From: DATJMJ01 sp035508795
Lineage (GTDB): Bacteria > Actinomycetota > Acidimicrobiia > Acidimicrobiales > Palsa-688
Direction: 5' to 3'
NCBI GenBank assembly: GCA_035508795.1
Contig: DATJMJ010000039.1
Coordinates: forward strand, 1-43,056
Length of the DNA stretch: 43,056 nt
This document shows, piece by piece, positions 40,519-43,056 of this stretch; position 1 is the stretch's first letter; each line of letters begins with the position of its first letter. A program made the position numbers and the translations under genes. The notes beneath the pieces were generated by a model that made no database searches, was not told the DNA's origin, and saw nothing but the letters and a program-made list of their open reading frames with translations.

Positions 40519-41526
40519 ATGACGGCGTTCAAGATCGTGCAGACAGCGGCGCCAGCTGGAGCGGACCTCCCGATGGAGCGGGAAGGGCTGGCTGAATTTG
40601 CTGAGGGCCTGGTCAGTTACGGCAAGCTCGATACAGCCGAGAAGTTGGTCGAAGCCTGCCACGACGCGGATGCATGCCTGGTCCCGGGCCAAAACTTCAG
40701 CGCCGAGGTGATCGACCAGCTCGAGCGGTGCCGCGTCCTCGTCCGCTACGGCGTCGGTTACGACGTGATCGATGTGGATGCGGCCTCGAGGCACAACGTC
40801 CTTGTCGTCAACATCCCCGACTTCTGCCTGCCCGAGGTTGCGAACCACGCCCTCGTGCTCTTGCTTGACTGTGCCAAGAAGGTCACCCGTCAAGACCGGT
40901 GGATGCGCGCCGGCAACTGGGCCGGTGGGCGCTCACCGTTCCTGTCGCCGATGGGGCCCGTTCACGGCCAGACGGCGGGCCTGGTCGGGTTCGGCCAAAT
41001 TGCGCAAGAATTCCATAGGCGGTTGAGGGTCCTCGAAATGGAGGTCGTGGCATACGACCCGTTCGTCCGGCCCGAAGTGGCGGCGGCGTTGGAGGTCGAG
41101 CTCGTCCCGCTCGACGAACTTCTCCGGCGTAGCGATTATGTATCGGTCCACGTGCCGCTCACGCCTGCGACGCGGGGGCTTATCAACGCGGAGAAGCTCG
41201 CGCTGATGAAAAGCACCGCCTATCTCATCAACACCTCGCGCGGGCCGGTGGTGGACGAGCCGGCCCTGGTAGCCGCGCTCCAAAATGGGCAAATCGCCGG
41301 TGCCGGGCTCGATGTGTTCGAGGTTGAGCCTCTTCCCCTGGACAGCCCGCTCCTCGGCTTGGAAAACGTGACGATGACCCCGCATTGCGCAAGCTTCGCG
41401 GATGACACTTTCCTCAAGATGTGGCGCCGGGTGGGGGAAGAAGCGGCGTTGGCATTACGCGGCCAGATGCCCAACACCCCTGTCAACGCAGGCATCAAGC
41501 CCAAGCTCGCCTGGCTCAGGGCGTAG
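40519..41526 (+). CDS. D-2-hydroxyacid dehydrogenase family protein (CtBP/phosphoglycerate dehydrogenase-like)
   Basis: A 335-residue NAD-dependent 2-hydroxyacid dehydrogenase. VRYGVGYDVIDVDAASRHNV is the substrate domain motif, GLVGFGQIAQEFHRRL the Rossmann loop, and the catalytic Arg, Glu and His are in NTSRGPVVDE, LDVFEVEPLP and TPHCAS. Members interconvert 2-keto and D-2-hydroxy acids; the substrate is unknown. ATG 40519 is used, after AAGGGATGAGAG; an in-frame ATG far upstream at 40201 is not supported. Its stop overlaps the start of the next gene by one base, so they form an operon. Confidence 0.9.
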   Translation: MTAFKIVQTAAPAGADLPMEREGLAEFAEGLVSYGKLDTAEKLVEACHDADACLVPGQNFSAEVIDQLERCRVLVRYGVGYDVIDVDAASRHNVLVVNIPDFCLPEVANHALVLLLDCAKKVTRQDRWMRAGNWAGGRSPFLSPMGPVHGQTAGLVGFGQIAQEFHRRLRVLEMEVVAYDPFVRPEVAAALEVELVPLDELLRRSDYVSVHVPLTPATRGLINAEKLALMKSTAYLINTSRGPVVDEPALVAALQNGQIAGAGLDVFEVEPLPLDSPLLGLENVTMTPHCASFADDTFLKMWRRVGEEAALALRGQMPNTPVNAGIKPKLAWLRA

Positions 41527-42653
41527 TGGAAAGCCAGGTCGGGGCGGCCCACCGGATCGGTATCCTCGGCTGCGGGGCCGTGTTGCCACGCTACGCGTTC
41601 GGGCTCAAAAAATACCCGGAGCTCCAGGTGGTGCGGGTCGGCGACGTCGACGTCGCCAGGGCCGAGCAGGCCGCCGTGCGCTACGGTTACCCCGCCTTTG
41701 GCGACGAGTCGGAACTGTACGCGGACGGCAGCATCGACATCGTCGTCAACCTGACTCCACCCATCCTGCATGCCGCCACCGTGCTGCGCGCCCTGGCCGC
41801 CGGCAAGCACGTCTACGTGGAAAAGCCCTTGGCCACCACCCTTGAGGACGGCCGGCGCATCCTGGAGGCCAGTTCAGATGCTCACCGGTTAGTGGGCTCG
41901 GCACCGGACGTGTTCCTCGGTAACGCCGGCCAGACTGCACGCCGTGCCCTCGACGGCGGGGTGATCGGGGAGCCGATAGGAGCCTCCGCTTTCGTACGTC
42001 ATAACAGAGTGGAGGAGGGGCACCCGGACCCGCGGTTCCTTTTCCAACCCGGCGGCGGGCCCGTCATGGACCTGGGCCCGTACTACTTCACATCCCTGGT
42101 CAACTGCCTCGGGCCGGTCAAGTCGGTCGCTGCCGCAGGGCGTATGGGGGCGCGGCAACGGAGGGTGACCGCTCCCGGCCGCCGCGTCGACGTCATCGAT
42201 GTCTCGATAGCAACCCATTTTTCGGCTGTCTTGACTTTTAGGTCTGGCGTGGTCGGTACGGCGTTCATGAGCTTCGACGTGTGGGACACCGAAGTACCGT
42301 GGCTGGAGATCTACGGGACGGAGGGCACCCTTTCGTTGCCGGACCCGGACCTTCTCGATGGTGACGTGCGGGTCAAGCGCCACGAGGATGCGAAGTGGCT
42401 CGTGCTCCCACCTGTCATCTCGCCCCTGGTGACCTCGGACGAGACGGAACGCAACAGGAGAGGCTTCGGCGTCCGGGATCTGGCCAATGGCGTCGAGGGA
42501 GGTCTCCAGCGGGCGAACGGCGAGTTTGCATTTCACGTCCTCGAGGTGATGTGCGCAGTGGCCTCAGCGGGACCGGGCCCGACCGTGACCCAGATCGCAA
42601 GTAGCTGCCCCCGCCCGACGCCAGTCGATGTCGCGGTCGACGGCCCGTGTTGA
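41526..42653 (+). CDS. Gfo/Idh/MocA family oxidoreductase
   Basis: A 375-residue NAD(P)-dependent oxidoreductase. GILGCGAVLPRYAFGLKKYP is the Rossmann loop, and GKHVYVEKPLATT carries the conserved EKP Lys; the C-terminal domain has the family's beta sheet (PVMDLGPYYFTSLVNCLGPVKSVAAAGR). Members act on sugars, inositols or related polyols. The GTG start at 41526 overlaps the stop of the hydroxyacid dehydrogenase (TAGTG), so the two enzymes are translationally coupled and probably act in one pathway, perhaps a carbohydrate one. That link is inferred. Confidence 0.92.
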   Translation: MESQVGAAHRIGILGCGAVLPRYAFGLKKYPELQVVRVGDVDVARAEQAAVRYGYPAFGDESELYADGSIDIVVNLTPPILHAATVLRALAAGKHVYVEKPLATTLEDGRRILEASSDAHRLVGSAPDVFLGNAGQTARRALDGGVIGEPIGASAFVRHNRVEEGHPDPRFLFQPGGGPVMDLGPYYFTSLVNCLGPVKSVAAAGRMGARQRRVTAPGRRVDVIDVSIATHFSAVLTFRSGVVGTAFMSFDVWDTEVPWLEIYGTEGTLSLPDPDLLDGDVRVKRHEDAKWLVLPPVISPLVTSDETERNRRGFGVRDLANGVEGGLQRANGEFAFHVLEVMCAVASAGPGPTVTQIASSCPRPTPVDVAVDGPC

Positions 42654-42750
42654 AAAGTCAGGATGCCGGCTCAATGGCTAGTCGGCTGGCCTGCTTGCTT
42701 GCCATGGCGAGCCGAGGCCCCCGGACGCCTTCCCCGGCTCCCATGCGCGG

Positions 42751-43056
42751 CTAATCCCGGCGGGGGCGTCGGCTCCCTGCCGCTTCGGTAATTGCACCGG
42801 GCTCCTTTCGGCCGTCGCGGCAAGTGGCGCATGTCCCGATCACGTCCAAGCGGTGGTCGCTGCTCACGAAACCGTTGGAATTGGTCATGTCGTCCAGGTA
42901 CCGCGCCATCGCCTTCTCGAAGGCGGGGGTCGGCGTGACGTCGATGACACCGCCGCAGCTCGTGCACAAGAGGTGGTGGTGGTGTTCGGTGATGTCCTCG
43001 GCCAGCTCGAAGCGGGAGTGATCGTCGTTGGCCGCGACACGGCGCACCACGCCCGC
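42751..43056 (-). CDS. Fur-family metalloregulator, C-terminal part (cut by window edge)
   Basis: The reading frame enters from the right edge, so the DNA-binding N-terminal domain lies outside the window. What remains is the dimerisation and metal-binding domain: VRRVAANDDHSRFELAEDITEHHHHLLCTSCGGVIDV with the CxxC pair and the His cluster, and a second pair in GTCATCRDG, together a structural zinc site. The C-terminal tail (KEPGAITEAAGSRRPRRD) is short and basic. Whether it answers to iron, zinc, nickel or peroxide cannot be told without the N-terminal part. Confidence 0.88.
   Translation of the reverse strand, partial: AGVVRRVAANDDHSRFELAEDITEHHHHLLCTSCGGVIDVTPTPAFEKAMARYLDDMTNSNGFVSSDHRLDVIGTCATCRDGRKEPGAITEAAGSRRPRRD

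Noticed and set aside
1..43056. tRNA, rRNA, CRISPR arrays, insertion sequences
   Set aside because: I saw no T-arm/anticodon pattern, direct-repeat and spacer array, or transposase with terminal inverted repeats. The short tandem repeats found are local and not mobile-element ends.

Overview
The window is high-GC, densely coded bacterial DNA with leaderless-looking or short-gap operons, frequent GTG/TTG starts and ATGA stop/start overlaps. The gene set (fabD-fabH-acpP-fabF order, a BCP-type peroxiredoxin, BipA, a UbiE/MenG-type methyltransferase, a complete branched-chain amino acid ABC operon, an ECF sigma factor) and the base composition suggest a member of the Actinomycetota, possibly an Acidimicrobiia-like environmental lineage. 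That placement is inferred from gene content and style, not from a marker gene. No rRNA, tRNA, CRISPR array, insertion sequence or phage gene was recognised.

Layout. 1-2.3 kb holds poorly conserved genes: a left-truncated reading frame with a secreted-type repeat joined to membrane helices, a possible frameshifted continuation, a small secreted protein and a 171-residue orphan. 2.3-10.8 kb (all minus strand) carries a PIG-L deacetylase, a VOC protein behind a 16-bp perfect palindrome, a small Cys protein, a pair of M16 peptidase subunits (one catalytic, one without the zinc motif), a KimA-like potassium importer, an M20 amidohydrolase and an aldo/keto reductase. 10.8-17.0 kb is a complete LIV transporter in the order SBP-livH-livM-livG-livF, with a strong hairpin after the SBP gene and an unusual 345-residue N-terminal membrane extension on LivM. 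17.2-19.9 kb has a GHMP-type sugar kinase, a polytopic membrane protein with faint UbiA character, and an overlapping menaquinone-type methyltransferase.

20.0-25.3 kb is the plus-strand block of most interest: a CLC channel-type protein, then a secreted beta-propeller protein (Beta_propel family) with a cysteine-rich insertion, an ECF sigma factor, and a translationally coupled single-pass membrane protein with an extracytoplasmic IPT/TIG domain. The last three look like a surface sensing and sigma/anti-sigma module that does not match the usual zinc anti-sigma layout. 25.3-31.6 kb has a glucose-dehydrogenase-like enzyme, YqgE/AlgH, BipA, a UbiB/ABC1 kinase and Bcp. 31.7-35.4 kb is the type II fatty acid synthase cluster with FabD fused to a lysine-less biotinyl/lipoyl-like domain. 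35.6-43.1 kb contains an orphan FtsX-type permease, a flavin reductase and an SsuD-like flavin monooxygenase that could form a two-component pair, a divergently transcribed D-2-hydroxyacid dehydrogenase and Gfo/Idh/MocA oxidoreductase pair, and the C-terminal part of a Fur-family regulator cut by the right edge.
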